DNA of 64,000 nucleotides from Candidatus Thorarchaeota archaeon MP8T_1 (GTDB lineage: Archaea; Asgardarchaeota; Thorarchaeia; Thorarchaeales; Thorarchaeaceae): NCBI GenBank assembly GCA_002825465.1, contig PJER01000010.1:31347-95346 (forward strand). The letters are read 5' to 3'. The position numbers were made by a program, and so were the translations under genes. The notes below the pieces were generated by a model that saw only the letters and a program-made list of their open reading frames with translations, was not told the origin of the DNA and did no database searches. Below are positions 18,744 through 28,337 of the stretch, piece by piece. Position 1 is the stretch's first letter, and every line of letters begins with the position of its first letter.

Positions 18744-20951
18744 TTATCCAAACATTGCTGCTGCTGATGAATCTACTTCAGTTGCTCTTCGTAGCTGCTC
18801 ATCCAATTTCCTATATCGTTCAAGCATTTCTTTTGTTGTCGAGGCATGAACATCATTCAATGCAGCATCAAAGTGTCTAGCTGCAACTGCTGTTACTTCT
18901 TTGCCTTCCTCATGCTCTTCTCTCATGGCACGCATTCCTGCTTCTCTACATATAGCTTCGATATCTCCACCCACAAAGAAATCCGTTGCATCTACGAGTT
19001 TATTGATATCAACGTCTTCAGCAAGAGGCATATCTGCAGTGTAAATGTCAAATATTGCTTTTCTACTCTTCTTATCTGGAGCCTCGACATTAACGAACCT
19101 ATCAAATCTCCCTGTTCGAATCAGTGCTTTATCGATTAACTCGGGGCGATTTGTAGCAGCAATCACAACTACATCCCTCATAGTTTCTAAGCCATCCATC
19201 TCAGTAAGAAGCTGGCTGATTACTCTCTCAGAGTGATGGAAATCTCCAGAACCACCTCCGCGTGCAGGTGCTATAGCATCGATCTCGTCAAAGAAGATGA
19301 TTGCTGGTGCAGCAGTTCTTGCTTTTCGAAAGATCTCTCTGATCGCTTTCTCACTCTCACCTACCCACTTTGAGATGAGTTCGGGTCCCTTAACGCTGAT
19401 GAAGTTAGCTTCGCTCTCAGTAGCAACAGCTCTGGCTAGTAAGGTCTTTCCACAACCAGGTGGACCATAAATGAGAATGCCTTTTGGAGGGCTTATTCCA
19501 AATTTTCGAAATGACTCTGGTTTTTTAAGTGGCCATTCGACTACCTCTACTAATCTTTGAATTACCTCTTCCAGCCCTCCAATATCACTCCAATGTACAT
19601 TGGGGACCTCAATGAAGACCTCTCTTACAGCTGATGGTTGAATCTCTTTCAAAGCTTCTGCAAAATCTCCATTGTTGACCTCTAATTGATCAAGGACATC
19701 TTCAGGAAGTTCTTCATCTTCGAGATTGATTTTTGGTAGATATCTACGCAATGCCTTCATTGCTGCTTCTCTACAGAGAGCCTGAAGGTCTGCTCCAACA
19801 AATCCATGTGTCTTCTTTGCAAGGTTTTGGAGCTCAACTTTTCCTTCCCCTTCAGCTGTGAGAGGCATACCTCGTGAATGAATATGGAGTACTTCCAATC
19901 GTCCAGTTTCATCTGGGACTCCAATCTCAATCTCTCTATCAAATCGACCAGGTCTTCGAAGAGCAGGATCTAGAGCATTTACACGGTTTGTAGCACCAAT
20001 AACCACTACTTGTCCACGTGACTTTAGACCATCCATAGTTGCTAGAAGCTGTGCCACAACTCTTCGCTCTACTTCCCCTTGTACATCTTCTCTCTTAGGT
20101 GCGATGGCATCCAATTCATCAATGAATATGATACTTGGTGCGTTCTCTTCAGCCTCTTCAAAGATTTTCCTGAGTTTCTGTTCTGACTCACCATAGAATT
20201 TGGACATTATCTCTGGACCATTGATATGCACAAAATTAGCCTCAGACTCACTCGCGACTGCTTTTGCCAATAACGTCTTACCTGTACCCGGAGGTCCATG
20301 AAGGATGAGACCTCGTGGCGGGTCAATTCCCAATCTCTTGAAAATTTCAGGATGCTTCATCGGTAGTTCTACCATTTCTCTAATCCTTTGGATTGCATCT
20401 GAGAGACCGCCTATCTCCTCATATGTGACACTGGCAGTACCTACAACATCTCCTGTTGGTTTTTCTGCAATAGCAAGAATTGTGGAATGCTGAACAACAA
20501 CAGTTCCAGCTGGTTTGATTGAAGTGACCTTGAATGGAATTGCTCTACCAAGTATAGGGATGAATACAGTATCTTGAAGGGTCACAGGACAGTTCAGAAG
20601 TTTTCGCTTTACAAATTCCTCAAATCTTGGTTCAGGACGTATTGGTACTGAGGTCGGTGCAAGGGTCACACTCTTAGCGGGTTCTTCGTTGGCTCGTGCG
20701 ACTGACACCTTTTCACTAAGGCTAACTCCTGCATTTCTTCTGATTCTGCCATCCATTCTAATAATCTCATGACCCTTATCTCCCTGATAAGCTGGCCATG
20801 CAATGGCAGCGGTTACCCGCTTTCCCTTAATCTGAATGATATCTCCAGTTCTGACTCCCAGTTTCTCCATTGACATAGCATCAATACGTACTATGAATCT
20901 TCCAATGTCTCTGTGTTCAGCCTCTGCGACTTTGAGTACAATTTCGACCAT
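18744..20951 (-). CDS. cdc48: CDC48/VCP-type AAA ATPase
   Basis: A 735-residue unfoldase/segregase. Residues 1-180 form the N-domain (double-psi barrel and four-stranded barrel). Two AAA modules follow, with Walker A GPPGTGKT and GPPGCGKT and Walker [17 protein letters not shown] and [15 protein letters not shown]. It extracts and unfolds proteins in an ATP-driven hexamer. The C-terminus lacks a long acidic tail but ends in AAAMFG. Length is normal for archaeal CDC48. It is the first gene of the cdc48/small winged-helix/ribL string. Confidence 0.95.
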   Translation of the reverse strand: MVEIVLKVAEAEHRDIGRFIVRIDAMSMEKLGVRTGDIIQIKGKRVTAAIAWPAYQGDKGHEIIRMDGRIRRNAGVSLSEKVSVARANEEPAKSVTLAPTSVPIRPEPRFEEFVKRKLLNCPVTLQDTVFIPILGRAIPFKVTSIKPAGTVVVQHSTILAIAEKPTGDVVGTASVTYEEIGGLSDAIQRIREMVELPMKHPEIFKRLGIDPPRGLILHGPPGTGKTLLAKAVASESEANFVHINGPEIMSKFYGESEQKLRKIFEEAEENAPSIIFIDELDAIAPKREDVQGEVERRVVAQLLATMDGLKSRGQVVVIGATNRVNALDPALRRPGRFDREIEIGVPDETGRLEVLHIHSRGMPLTAEGEGKVELQNLAKKTHGFVGADLQALCREAAMKALRRYLPKINLEDEELPEDVLDQLEVNNGDFAEALKEIQPSAVREVFIEVPNVHWSDIGGLEEVIQRLVEVVEWPLKKPESFRKFGISPPKGILIYGPPGCGKTLLARAVATESEANFISVKGPELISKWVGESEKAIREIFRKARTAAPAIIFFDEIDAIAPARGGGSGDFHHSERVISQLLTEMDGLETMRDVVVIAATNRPELIDKALIRTGRFDRFVNVEAPDKKSRKAIFDIYTADMPLAEDVDINKLVDATDFFVGGDIEAICREAGMRAMREEHEEGKEVTAVAARHFDAALNDVHASTTKEMLERYRKLDEQLRRATEVDSSAAAMFG

Positions 20952-21162
20952 TATCTGGTAACATCCTCCAAGACTGCTATGATTTAGAAACGGGTAAGGA
21001 GCCTTGAATCATTAAACTCCCCTTTTTATCCGTTAATCAATGTTACTTTACAGACCAATATAATCCAGTATACAAATTTCGAGATAATGAAATTGTGTAT
21101 GAACTATATTTCTTATTAGTTATTTTAAGTCTAAACGCGAAATGATGTAAATGTTAGTCTAG

Positions 21163-21429
21163 TTACATTCTAGAAACCATTTCCACTTCAACTTGGGCTA
21201 CACCTTCAACCGCGCTAATTGCAGTTTCTATATCATCGGTTCCGCCAAGTGACTCATCTCGAACAAGGTTCATCCTAATAGCTTTTAGACCAAAAGCAAC
21301 TGGTTGCACCTCGACAGCACCAACATCGGTCCCCTCTGGAACAACCTTCTTGATTTGTTCTAGTAGATCATCTAAGTCTATTTCAACGCCATCTGGCATG
21401 ATTTTCATTGTCATTACAACTCTTGCCAT
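21163..21429 (-). CDS. Elongation factor 1-beta
   Basis: An 88-residue aEF1-beta, the nucleotide exchange factor for EF-1 alpha. The family pattern is complete: VVMTMKIMPDGVEIDLDDLLEQI, PVAFGLKAIRMNLVRDES and IETAISAVEGVAQVEVEMVSRM. The length is standard. It is preceded on the same strand by a two-zinc-ribbon mini-protein 23 bases away, the usual archaeal pair. Confidence 0.95.
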   Translation of the reverse strand: MARVVMTMKIMPDGVEIDLDDLLEQIKKVVPEGTDVGAVEVQPVAFGLKAIRMNLVRDESLGGTDDIETAISAVEGVAQVEVEMVSRM

Positions 21430-21452
21430 TAAGAATCAACTCCATTCAGAAT

Positions 21453-21620
21453 CTATGGTCCTTCAAATCCACAATTGGGACAGGTGTATCTATTGGAAAA
21501 TCGTCTACAAGACTCACAACGCCAGATTGTGTGTTCTCCGCACGAAGGACACTGAAGTTTTACGCTAGACTCTTGTGGCGAAACTGATGCATGACATGAA
21601 GTACACCTTGTAGCTTTCAT
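21453..21620 (-). CDS. Small two-zinc-ribbon protein (HVO_2753-like)
   Basis: A 55-residue protein with four CxxC pairs: C6/C9, C24/C27, C35/C38 and C47/C50, forming two zinc ribbons (MKATRCTSCHASVSP, LQCPSCG, WRCESC, YTCPNCG). Archaea usually carry this small protein next to EF1-beta. The Haloferax homologue is a characterised two-zinc protein of about 59 residues. It was found by reading the reverse strand and is below many gene-caller cutoffs. The start ATG at 21620 is unambiguous. The specific role is uncertain, perhaps nucleic acid binding. Confidence 0.9.
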   Translation of the reverse strand: MKATRCTSCHASVSPQESSVKLQCPSCGEHTIWRCESCRRFSNRYTCPNCGFEGP

Positions 21621-21777
21621 AATTACCAACCATCACCAGAAAGTTGTCATCGGTATAGAAGTACCGATTTTGGCATCGACCTGTGGAATTGTTATAAATC
21701 TGTCGAAGTAACCTGACATCTGAAAAGAATAAATCATCTTGATGGTAAGATAGAGCTGCTCTTATGGAGTAGATTGT

Positions 21778-22812
21778 ATGGGTACTAAACTTGCAGATAT
21801 CATTGAGGCTGAAACTCTCACATTGAGTGATCTTTCTGGTAAAAAACTCGCAGTTGATGCTTTCAACACAATCTATTCTTTCCTTGCTACAATACGACAG
21901 CCTGATGGTACACCACTATCAGATCGACACGGTCGAGTCACAAGTCATCTCAGTGGGATGTTCTATCGTAATATCAATCTTCTAGAAAATGGAATCAATC
22001 CTGTCTATGTATTTGATGGTGAATCTCCTGAATTGAAAACCGAAGAGGTTCAGCGTAGGCGAGAAAGCCGTGATGCTGCTTATGAAGTGTGGAAAAAAGC
22101 CAAAGAGGAAGGACGTATTGAGGATGCAAGAAAAGCTGGTCAGGCAAGTTCAAGACTCACTGGTGCAATGGTTGACGAATGTAAGGAGTTACTTAAAGCT
22201 CTTGGAATTCCAGTCATCCAAGCCCCCTCTGAGGGAGAAGCAGTAGCTGCACTCATGGCAAGAGAGGGACTGGTTTGGGCAAGTGCTAGCCAAGATAATG
22301 ATTCGTTACTTTATAATTGTCCTCGAATGATTCGAAATCTCTCAATTTCTGGAAGACGTAGAGTCTCTCGTTCAAAGAGCTATAAGAGTATCGACCCAGA
22401 GCTTATCTTACTGGATCAGAATCTTCGATTACTTGACATAACTCGAGAACAACTCATCGATATTGCAATTCTTGTGGGAACTGACTACAATGATAGTGTC
22501 AAAGGTATTGGGCCGAAGACAGCTCTGAAATTAATCAAGACACACGGAAATCTCGAAGCAGTTGAGGCTGATAGAGGTGAAAAGTTTGATTTTCCGTATA
22601 ATGAGATTCGCGACATCTTTCTTAATCCGCCACCCATTGAACTACATCCTCCGAAATGGACAGATCCTAAGCCTGATGAGATTAAGCGAATTCTTTGCAA
22701 GGAACACGATTTCTCAGAATCAAGAGTTGACAAATCTCTGGAGCGGCTTCAAACAGCTCTTGAGGAACTTCGCGGAGCCAGTCATCAGAGTTCTCTCTCT
22801 GATTTCTTTTGA
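21778..22812 (+). CDS. fen1: Flap endonuclease 1
   Basis: A 344-residue FEN1/XPG nuclease that removes 5' flaps in Okazaki fragment maturation and repair. Metal-binding acids are visible: D27 in VDAFN, the aspartate in VFDGE, two glutamates in PSEGEAVAA, two aspartates in QDNDSLLY, and GTDYND. The helix-hairpin-helix motif is VKGIGPKTALKLI. The last eight residues QSSLSDFF form a PCNA-interacting PIP box. Start ATG at 21778. Confidence 0.96.
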   Translation: MGTKLADIIEAETLTLSDLSGKKLAVDAFNTIYSFLATIRQPDGTPLSDRHGRVTSHLSGMFYRNINLLENGINPVYVFDGESPELKTEEVQRRRESRDAAYEVWKKAKEEGRIEDARKAGQASSRLTGAMVDECKELLKALGIPVIQAPSEGEAVAALMAREGLVWASASQDNDSLLYNCPRMIRNLSISGRRRVSRSKSYKSIDPELILLDQNLRLLDITREQLIDIAILVGTDYNDSVKGIGPKTALKLIKTHGNLEAVEADRGEKFDFPYNEIRDIFLNPPPIELHPPKWTDPKPDEIKRILCKEHDFSESRVDKSLERLQTALEELRGASHQSSLSDFF

Positions 22813-22922
22813 TAGCTCAATGACAACAGCCATAAACTAGTGCGATTGTGTGGAGCAAGTTTCCGTGACTCATAAATAGTAACCTACTCTAATCAATACA
22901 AGGGAAAAGGAGAACCACCCAA

Positions 22923-23615
22923 ATGAAAAGAATGACTGCAGTCCGAGCCACTATTTCCGATGTTATCAATGGCACATATGGTGATGATAATGGAGCACAT
23001 GTTACATCATCATATGGTGTTGAGCTTCGTAGAGTAGTTCTTGTTGGATTTGTTGTGAGTAAATTCACCAGTGAGCCAGAAGATGGAAAGAAGAGGATTA
23101 CTAGCATTACTCTTGATGATGGTACAGATACTATCAGGGTCAATGTATTTGGAGAGGAAGACTCAGTTCTTCTTCAGGGAGTAAAGAAAGATATCTTGGT
23201 ACTTGTTATCGGAAAAATTCGAAGAAGTAAGAATCCAAAATATGAAGAGGATGTCTATATTATTCCTGAAATCGTGAAGGAGATCAAAGACCCGAACTAT
23301 ATGGCTCTACATCTTATGGAGCGGTACCAAGCTATACTCACTCTAAGCGGAATCTCATCAGTTGAAGGAATCGATGAAGACCAAGGGCAGCTAACCACAA
23401 TCATAGGAGGTCCTACTCCAACTGGTCTTGCCAAGCAAATTCTCGATTATATCGAGCAGCACGCAACTCATGATGGTGTGAATCTAGATGACATTCTTGT
23501 ACATTTCGAGGAGAAAGGAAAGAACCCCATTGAGATTCAGAACAAGATCTTTGTATTGATTGCTGATGGCCTTATCAATGAAAAAACACCTGCTTGTTAC
23601 CTTCCTGTGAAATGA
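22923..23615 (+). CDS. RPA-like OB-fold protein with C-terminal winged helix
   Basis: A 230-residue single-stranded-DNA-binding protein of the archaeal COG3390/RPA2-like group. Residues 25-120 form an OB fold (LRRVVLVGFVVSKF, ITLDDGTDTIRVNVFG, VLVIGKIRR). Residues 165-230 form a winged helix (ILDYIEQHATHDGVNLDDILVHFEEKG). The second layout matches eukaryotic RPA32. It is co-oriented with fen1 and aIF2 beta; the spacing (110 bases after fen1) with an AT-rich stretch suggests its own promoter. Confidence 0.85.
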   Translation: MKRMTAVRATISDVINGTYGDDNGAHVTSSYGVELRRVVLVGFVVSKFTSEPEDGKKRITSITLDDGTDTIRVNVFGEEDSVLLQGVKKDILVLVIGKIRRSKNPKYEEDVYIIPEIVKEIKDPNYMALHLMERYQAILTLSGISSVEGIDEDQGQLTTIIGGPTPTGLAKQILDYIEQHATHDGVNLDDILVHFEEKGKNPIEIQNKIFVLIADGLINEKTPACYLPVK

Positions 23616-23670
23616 TAACACAAAGGTGTCGAAGCAATACCTTCAATAGCATTAAGGAGGAAAATGAAGT

Positions 23671-24084
23671 ATGGACGACTATGATAGCCTTCTAGACCGT
23701 GCAAGGTCACAGGTACCCGAAGATGCATTCAAAAAATCAGGCGAGAGATTCAAAGTTCCTGATGTAAAATTGATGGTTCAGGGAAATAGAACTCTCTGGC
23801 AGAATTTTCAGGATATCATAAACGTCCTGAACCGCCCAGGTCGAGAAGTTCTCAAGTATGTCACAGGTCAGATTGGAACTGCTGGGAATATGGAGGGTGG
23901 AATAGCCATTTTCAATGGTAAATTCACATCAGAAGCAGTGAATGATGTTCTTGATAGATACATCGATGCCTATGTCATCTGTCCAGTCTGTTCACGACCT
24001 GATACTGAGGAAGTCAAGGAAGATAGAAAATATCTTTTGGTCTGCTCTGCTTGCGGAGCTAGGACAGCAATTAGACCTGTGTAA
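23671..24084 (+). CDS. Translation initiation factor aIF2 beta
   Basis: A 137-residue beta subunit of the aIF2 complex that brings initiator tRNA to the ribosome. It has the N-terminal helix, the central alpha/beta domain (NRTLWQNFQDIINVLNRP) and the C-terminal zinc ribbon (CPVCSRPDTEEV and CSACGARTAIRPV). A strong aaggagg site precedes the ATG. It is immediately followed by a DUF424 gene, as in many archaea. Confidence 0.96.
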   Translation: MDDYDSLLDRARSQVPEDAFKKSGERFKVPDVKLMVQGNRTLWQNFQDIINVLNRPGREVLKYVTGQIGTAGNMEGGIAIFNGKFTSEAVNDVLDRYIDAYVICPVCSRPDTEEVKEDRKYLLVCSACGARTAIRPV

Positions 24085-24100
24085 ACTTGGAGTGATAATC

Positions 24101-24400
24101 TTGCCACAAGTGTACATGCGTGTGAGCGAAACCCATGACCATTATGTTGTTGCAATATGTGACAAACCGCTTCTAGGAAAGACACTCAAAGAGGGTAAAA
24201 TCCAATTCAAAATAAGCGAAGAGTTCTATGGTGGCGACCTCGTTGATCCAAAGACCTGTCTTGGTCATCTCGAAAAGGCAACCATAGCTAATATGGTTGG
24301 AAAGAAATCCGTCCAAACTGCTGTGAATGCAGGACTTGTGCATGAACAGGCAATTCTCTATATTGAGGGTCATCCTCACGCACAATGGGTTAAGCTTTAG
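24101..24400 (+). CDS. DUF424 family protein
   Basis: A 99-residue conserved archaeal protein with ICDKPLLGKTLKEGKI, YGGDLVD and ANMVGKKSVQTAVNAGLVH, the pattern I recall for DUF424. I place the start at TTG 24101, because ggagtg at 24089-24094 is correctly spaced; ATG 24116 is the alternative, while frames upstream lie within aIF2 beta. Its position directly after aIF2 beta hints at a translation-related role that is not established. Confidence 0.8.
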   Translation: MPQVYMRVSETHDHYVVAICDKPLLGKTLKEGKIQFKISEEFYGGDLVDPKTCLGHLEKATIANMVGKKSVQTAVNAGLVHEQAILYIEGHPHAQWVKL

Positions 24401-24420
24401 ATAATTCTATAGATGCCTAA

Positions 24421-24801
24421 TCAATGATGATGATCTCCGCTACCTCCACATAGACCATCTCTGTTCATCATTTGATGAGTTCCTTCTATGTAGCTACGTA
24501 TGGCTTCTCCAACTGTACCACCATTGCTTCTAACAACTGCAAGTCCTACTTGTTGAGCTGCCATGTATGGTCTTCCACCCATACCCATTGTAATTAGCAC
24601 GTTCACACCTAGACTAGCAAGTTTGTTCACTGGTTCAGCACAACTTGTATGTCCGCCATTTGGAACACTCTCAACTTTGATGATATTTCCGTCTTCTACA
24701 GTAGATACTATGAATGTTCTACAATGTCCAAAATGCCCGCTTACTGGACTATCAAGTCCATTATCAATATCAGCAGTCACTGCTATCTTTTCTATGCTCA
24801 T
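24421..24801 (-). CDS. NifX/NafY-type iron-cluster binding domain protein
   Basis: A 126-residue protein of the dinitrogenase iron-molybdenum cofactor biosynthesis superfamily: IAVTADIDNGLDSPVSGHFGHC, GVNVLITMGMGGRPY and NGGTVGEAIRSYIEG. Stand-alone archaeal copies are not tied to nitrogenase and may carry metal clusters. The C-terminal CGGSGDHHH tail could bind metal. Its ATG overlaps the stop of the DUF134 gene by four bases. Confidence 0.88.
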   Translation of the reverse strand: MSIEKIAVTADIDNGLDSPVSGHFGHCRTFIVSTVEDGNIIKVESVPNGGHTSCAEPVNKLASLGVNVLITMGMGGRPYMAAQQVGLAVVRSNGGTVGEAIRSYIEGTHQMMNRDGLCGGSGDHHH

Positions 24802-25235
24802 TTATTATCACCAGGTCTCTTGCCTTTCTCCCACCGAAGCCATCTGAGTCTTTTAGATCCACATGATTGGCATGTACTTTTGTCCTCAGAGGACATGTCG
24901 ACAGATTGTCCGCAATCAATGCATTCTAAGATTCCAGTTCCATCTGCAAGGAGATATCTTCCTCCTTCAATACGTAGAACGAGTCCTTGTACTAGACCAC
25001 TGGCTACCTTATGTCGTGCAGAAGATAACACTCTGTTAAAAGTAGGCTGGCTTATGTGCATTGCAGTACTTGCTTCTCGTTGGCTCAGTCCTTCGAAGTC
25101 AGCCAGTCGTAATGCCTCAAATTCATCAATAGTGATTAAAATCTCCTCGAGTTCTTTTGCAGGAATTCCTGCAGGTTTATAGACAGATACTGTGGGTTCT
25201 TTAGTTACCAGTCTATGTCGTTTTCTACGAGGCAT
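24798..25235 (-). CDS. DUF134 DNA-binding protein
   Basis: A 145-residue predicted regulator of the DUF134/COG1342 family. Residues 20-85 hold a helix-turn-helix like that of sigma-70 region 4 (DEFEALRLADFEGLSQREASTAMHISQPTF, described from two overlapping helices). The C-terminal part has a rubredoxin-like zinc pair (CIDCGQS and CQSCGSK). It overlaps the NifX-like gene, and this pairing is common, so it may regulate the operon in response to metal or redox state. Confidence 0.9.
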   Translation of the reverse strand: MPRRKRHRLVTKEPTVSVYKPAGIPAKELEEILITIDEFEALRLADFEGLSQREASTAMHISQPTFNRVLSSARHKVASGLVQGLVLRIEGGRYLLADGTGILECIDCGQSVDMSSEDKSTCQSCGSKRLRWLRWEKGKRPGDNK

Positions 25236-25335
25236 ACCATTTCCAGATATCAGAGTAACAAAAGAGTTGCGTTATGTTGAATTTTAGAAAAATAGCGATA
25301 TAGACCATATTTTAAACGAACAACTTCTGTAAGGA

Positions 25336-26448
25336 ATGGTGATTCAATTGACAGCACCATGTTATCTGTGTGGAAAAGATGCTGCAGTAGAAGGTCTCTG
25401 CAGTAGCTGCTATGACCAGCAGCATCCTCTCATCGAGGTTTCCACGCCACTCTCTATTCTTGCTTGCAAGAAATGTGGTTCTGTCAAAGTTCCTGGTGGA
25501 TGGAAGAAGCTTTCCTTTGAAACCTTCGATATTGATGAACAAGCTGAAAGACAGATGGAAACAGTCCTAGAACAAGAAATCAAACTTCTTGTTCCGGGAG
25601 TCTCTTTAGAATTCGAAGAAGAAAAGAAACTCGACCGAGTCACTCACCTTATTGTATTCGCATCAGGAAAATCTCATGAATCCCTTCCTACCCATGAAGA
25701 GAAATATCCTGTAGAGATGCGTTTTAGCTATGGTACCTGTGATACCTGTGGAATGATGAGCGGTGGTTATTATGAGGCGATTCTTCAGATACGAGCGGAT
25801 GGTAGAGAAGTGACTGCTCAAGAAAAGAAAGAGCTAACACAAAAAGTGACTGAAATGACCATTTCAAGGTACAAATCCGATGACAAGGCTTTTGTTACAA
25901 TGGTCGATGACAACAAATATGGAATTGATTTCTATATAGGGTCAGAGCATCTGGTAAAAGAGATTGCTGACGAGTTTGAAAGTCAATATATTGCTGAGCG
26001 AAAAGAGAATTACAAGTTGGTCGGTGAAGATAAAACTGGAAAACAGAAGTTTAGAATTACTATTCTACTCAGACTCCCGAGATTTTCAGCTGGAGATTTT
26101 GTACTGATTAACGAACATCCCTGTCAAATTCTATCCATAAGTCGTAATAACTTGACTTGCTATGATCTAGTAAATCGTGAACGCTTCACAATTAATCCAA
26201 AAAGTGCTAAATGGAGAACACTTCAGTTCTTGGCTCCGATTAGTGAACGCAGTGAATATATGATTGTTACATATATTGATGGGCAACCTATTCAGATTAT
26301 GGATTCCATCAACTTTGAAGTTATAGAGGTTGAAGAGGATATGTTTGAATCAGAAATAATCTCGGGCTCTAAGGTATATGGCATTCTAATCGAAGACCAA
26401 CTCTATATTCTTCCTGATCAAGTATCAATTGTGGTCAAAAAGAGTTGA
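25336..26448 (+). CDS. nmd3: NMD3-like ribosome export/assembly factor
   Basis: A 370-residue archaeal NMD3. The N-terminal zinc-binding region has CYLCGKDAAVEGLCSSC, CKKCGSV and CDTCGMM. In eukaryotes NMD3 binds the 60S subunit and adapts it for export; archaeal proteins lack the export tail and are thought to act in large-subunit maturation. The gene is followed by eIF1A and RIO1, both ribosome-related. Start ATG at 25336. Confidence 0.85.
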   Translation: MVIQLTAPCYLCGKDAAVEGLCSSCYDQQHPLIEVSTPLSILACKKCGSVKVPGGWKKLSFETFDIDEQAERQMETVLEQEIKLLVPGVSLEFEEEKKLDRVTHLIVFASGKSHESLPTHEEKYPVEMRFSYGTCDTCGMMSGGYYEAILQIRADGREVTAQEKKELTQKVTEMTISRYKSDDKAFVTMVDDNKYGIDFYIGSEHLVKEIADEFESQYIAERKENYKLVGEDKTGKQKFRITILLRLPRFSAGDFVLINEHPCQILSISRNNLTCYDLVNRERFTINPKSAKWRTLQFLAPISERSEYMIVTYIDGQPIQIMDSINFEVIEVEEDMFESEIISGSKVYGILIEDQLYILPDQVSIVVKKS

Positions 26449-26531
26449 ATCTTGCCATTTTAACCAACAATTCAATACGCTTAAATGCTCCACAACCGAA
26501 CCCAAACTAGTCACTTGAGGATTTAGGTCCA

Positions 26532-26888
26532 GTGGCATATCGGAGGAATTCTTTGTCTTCTAAAAAAGGTAAACAACGTGGAGGCGGCCCTCCAGCAGAT
26601 AGCGAACCAGTGAGAGTTAGGACTCCTAGACAAAGCGATGGTGAAATGTTCGGAATCATCATTCAGATGCTAGGTTATGATCGCGTGAAAGTCCGATGTG
26701 AGGATGGTAATATCAGAGTTGGGAGAATTCCTGGTCGAATGAAGAAAAGAGTCTGGATGAGAATCGGTGATACTGTTCTTATAGTTCCTTGGGATTTCCA
26801 ATCAGACGAAAAGTGCGATGTTATCTATCGATACCGTGGTAACGAATTAGATTGGCTTGAAAAGAGAGGATTACTCAAAGTATTTTGA
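26532..26888 (+). CDS. Translation initiation factor aIF1A
   Basis: A 118-residue S1-fold OB protein. EMFGIIIQMLGYDRVKVRCEDG, RIPGRMKKRVWMRIGDTVLIVPWD and KCDVIYRY match eIF1A throughout. The N-terminus is basic and glycine-rich. The start is GTG at 26532; a later in-frame TTG at 26553 would give a shorter tail. An intrinsic terminator follows directly. Confidence 0.93.
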   Translation: MAYRRNSLSSKKGKQRGGGPPADSEPVRVRTPRQSDGEMFGIIIQMLGYDRVKVRCEDGNIRVGRIPGRMKKRVWMRIGDTVLIVPWDFQSDEKCDVIYRYRGNELDWLEKRGLLKVF

Positions 26889-26907
26889 AAAGGCTAAGCC
26901 TTTTTTG
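26887..26907 (+). terminator. Hairpin and T-run after aIF1A
   Basis: The palindrome aaaaggctaagccttttttg forms a short stem (aaaagg/ccttttt) ending in a T-run right after the aIF1A stop. It fits an archaeal U-rich terminator. Confidence 0.6.
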
Positions 26908-26963
26908 AGGTCTTTTCATCTATATAGACACAATTACTGAGAAATAGGAGAAGGCATCCATAA

Positions 26964-27752
26964 TTGAGAAAAGCTGAAGAAAAACACGAACAATATCTAT
27001 CCGAACTTGACCGGCGAAAGACAAAACGTCGGAAAGATGTGGATGAGTTCAAGGTAGTTGAAGGTGTAATTGATCCTCCTACACTCAAGATTTTGTACAA
27101 ACTACTTAATCGTGCGACCCTCTCTGAATTACACGGGGCAATCAGTACTGGAAAAGAAGCAAATGTATATCGAGGAATAGACGGTGATGGAAAACCTGTC
27201 GCTGTGAAGATTTACCGTGTGAGTACGGCAGAAACTGATTTTATGCTCGACTATATTGTTGGAGACCCTCGTTTCAAGAGTGTAAAACGTCGAAGCAGGT
27301 CTCTTATTCCCCAGTGGGCCAATAAGGAATTCAAGAATCTCAAACTATATCATGAAGCTGGAATCCGAGTTCCTCGGCCAATTGATATTGAACGTAATGT
27401 ATTGGTTATGGAATTTATTGGTGATGCTGAACGAGTGCTCCCTGCTCCACTATTAAAGAATGTTGAAATTCCAGATCCTGTTAAGACATTCAATAAAATC
27501 ATAGGAATGATTCACAAGGGATACACTAAAGCAGGTCTTGTTCATGCTGACCTTAGTGAATATAACATTCTCTGGTCCAATGGTCCAGTTATGATTGATG
27601 TTTCTCAAGCAGTTTTGCTTGCTCATGATTATGCCAAAAAGTATCTACTCCGTGACATTCAAAACATAATTAATTTCTTCAAGAAACTCGGTGTAGAAAC
27701 AGAAGACCCTGAAGATATTGCTAGATATATTGTCAAAGCGGGTGAAAAATAA
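26964..27752 (+). CDS. rio1: RIO1 family serine kinase
   Basis: A 262-residue atypical protein kinase. STGKEANVYRG is the flexible nucleotide loop, VAVKIYRV the lysine strand, VHADLSEYNIL the catalytic loop and MIDVSQAV the metal-binding aspartate. RIO1 acts in late small-subunit maturation. The start is TTG at 26964 with ggag at 26948-26951. The KH-protein gene begins one base after the stop, the usual archaeal RIO1/KH pair. Confidence 0.93.
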   Translation: MRKAEEKHEQYLSELDRRKTKRRKDVDEFKVVEGVIDPPTLKILYKLLNRATLSELHGAISTGKEANVYRGIDGDGKPVAVKIYRVSTAETDFMLDYIVGDPRFKSVKRRSRSLIPQWANKEFKNLKLYHEAGIRVPRPIDIERNVLVMEFIGDAERVLPAPLLKNVEIPDPVKTFNKIIGMIHKGYTKAGLVHADLSEYNILWSNGPVMIDVSQAVLLAHDYAKKYLLRDIQNIINFFKKLGVETEDPEDIARYIVKAGEK

Positions 27753-27753
27753 A

Positions 27754-28320
27754 ATGGCTTTCCAAGAAACGATTAGAGTCCCTGTTGATAGAATTGGAGT
27801 AATTGTAGGAAGGGATGGTAAGGTTCGAAAACGGATTGAACAACTGACCAATGTCAAACTTGATGTTGATTCTGAAGGTGCAGTTACAATCTCCAGATCA
27901 GAAGACTCTGAAGATCCCGTTCTCGCCTGGAAAGCACGTGATATTGTAAGAGCGATTGCAAGAGGATTCAGTCCAAAGAATGCAATGACTTTGATAGATG
28001 AAGATACAATGCTTGTCGTGATATCACTTCGTGAATCTGTTGGAACCTCTCCAAGTCAATTGAAACGAGTGGCAGGACGAATCATTGGAGAGCGTGGTCG
28101 TACAAGACGAGTAATCGAACAAGTGACCGAAACCAAGATTGTTGTCTACGGACGAACAGTTGCCATAATAGGTATTAATCCTGGATTGGATTATGCACAA
28201 CGCGCTATTGATATGTTAATCCAAGGTGCTCCACATAGTGCAGTCTATTCGCGATTGGAACGGATGCGCCGTGATCTGAATCGCCAGCGGTCTGAGCTCT
28301 GGGAAGACACCGATTTGTGA
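27754..28320 (+). CDS. KH-domain protein, Pno1/Dim2-like
   Basis: A 188-residue protein with two KH domains: RIGVIVGRDGKVRKRIE has the GxxG loop GRDG, and GRIIGERGRTRRVIEQV has the second, GERG. It matches the archaeal homologue of Pno1/Dim2, which binds the 3' end of small-subunit rRNA. The start is ATG 27754, not the upstream frame opening at 27718, because the latter lies inside rio1. It works with RIO1 in ribosome assembly. Confidence 0.9.
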   Translation: MAFQETIRVPVDRIGVIVGRDGKVRKRIEQLTNVKLDVDSEGAVTISRSEDSEDPVLAWKARDIVRAIARGFSPKNAMTLIDEDTMLVVISLRESVGTSPSQLKRVAGRIIGERGRTRRVIEQVTETKIVVYGRTVAIIGINPGLDYAQRAIDMLIQGAPHSAVYSRLERMRRDLNRQRSELWEDTDL

Positions 28321-28337
28321 TTCTTCTAGGTTTAATA

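Noticed and set aside
24421..24801. Nitrogenase cluster
   Set aside because: Only a stand-alone NifX-like domain with DUF134 is present; no nif structural genes.
27718..27753. Upstream start for the KH protein
   Set aside because: It lies in the end of rio1; ATG 27754 gives the usual N-terminus.
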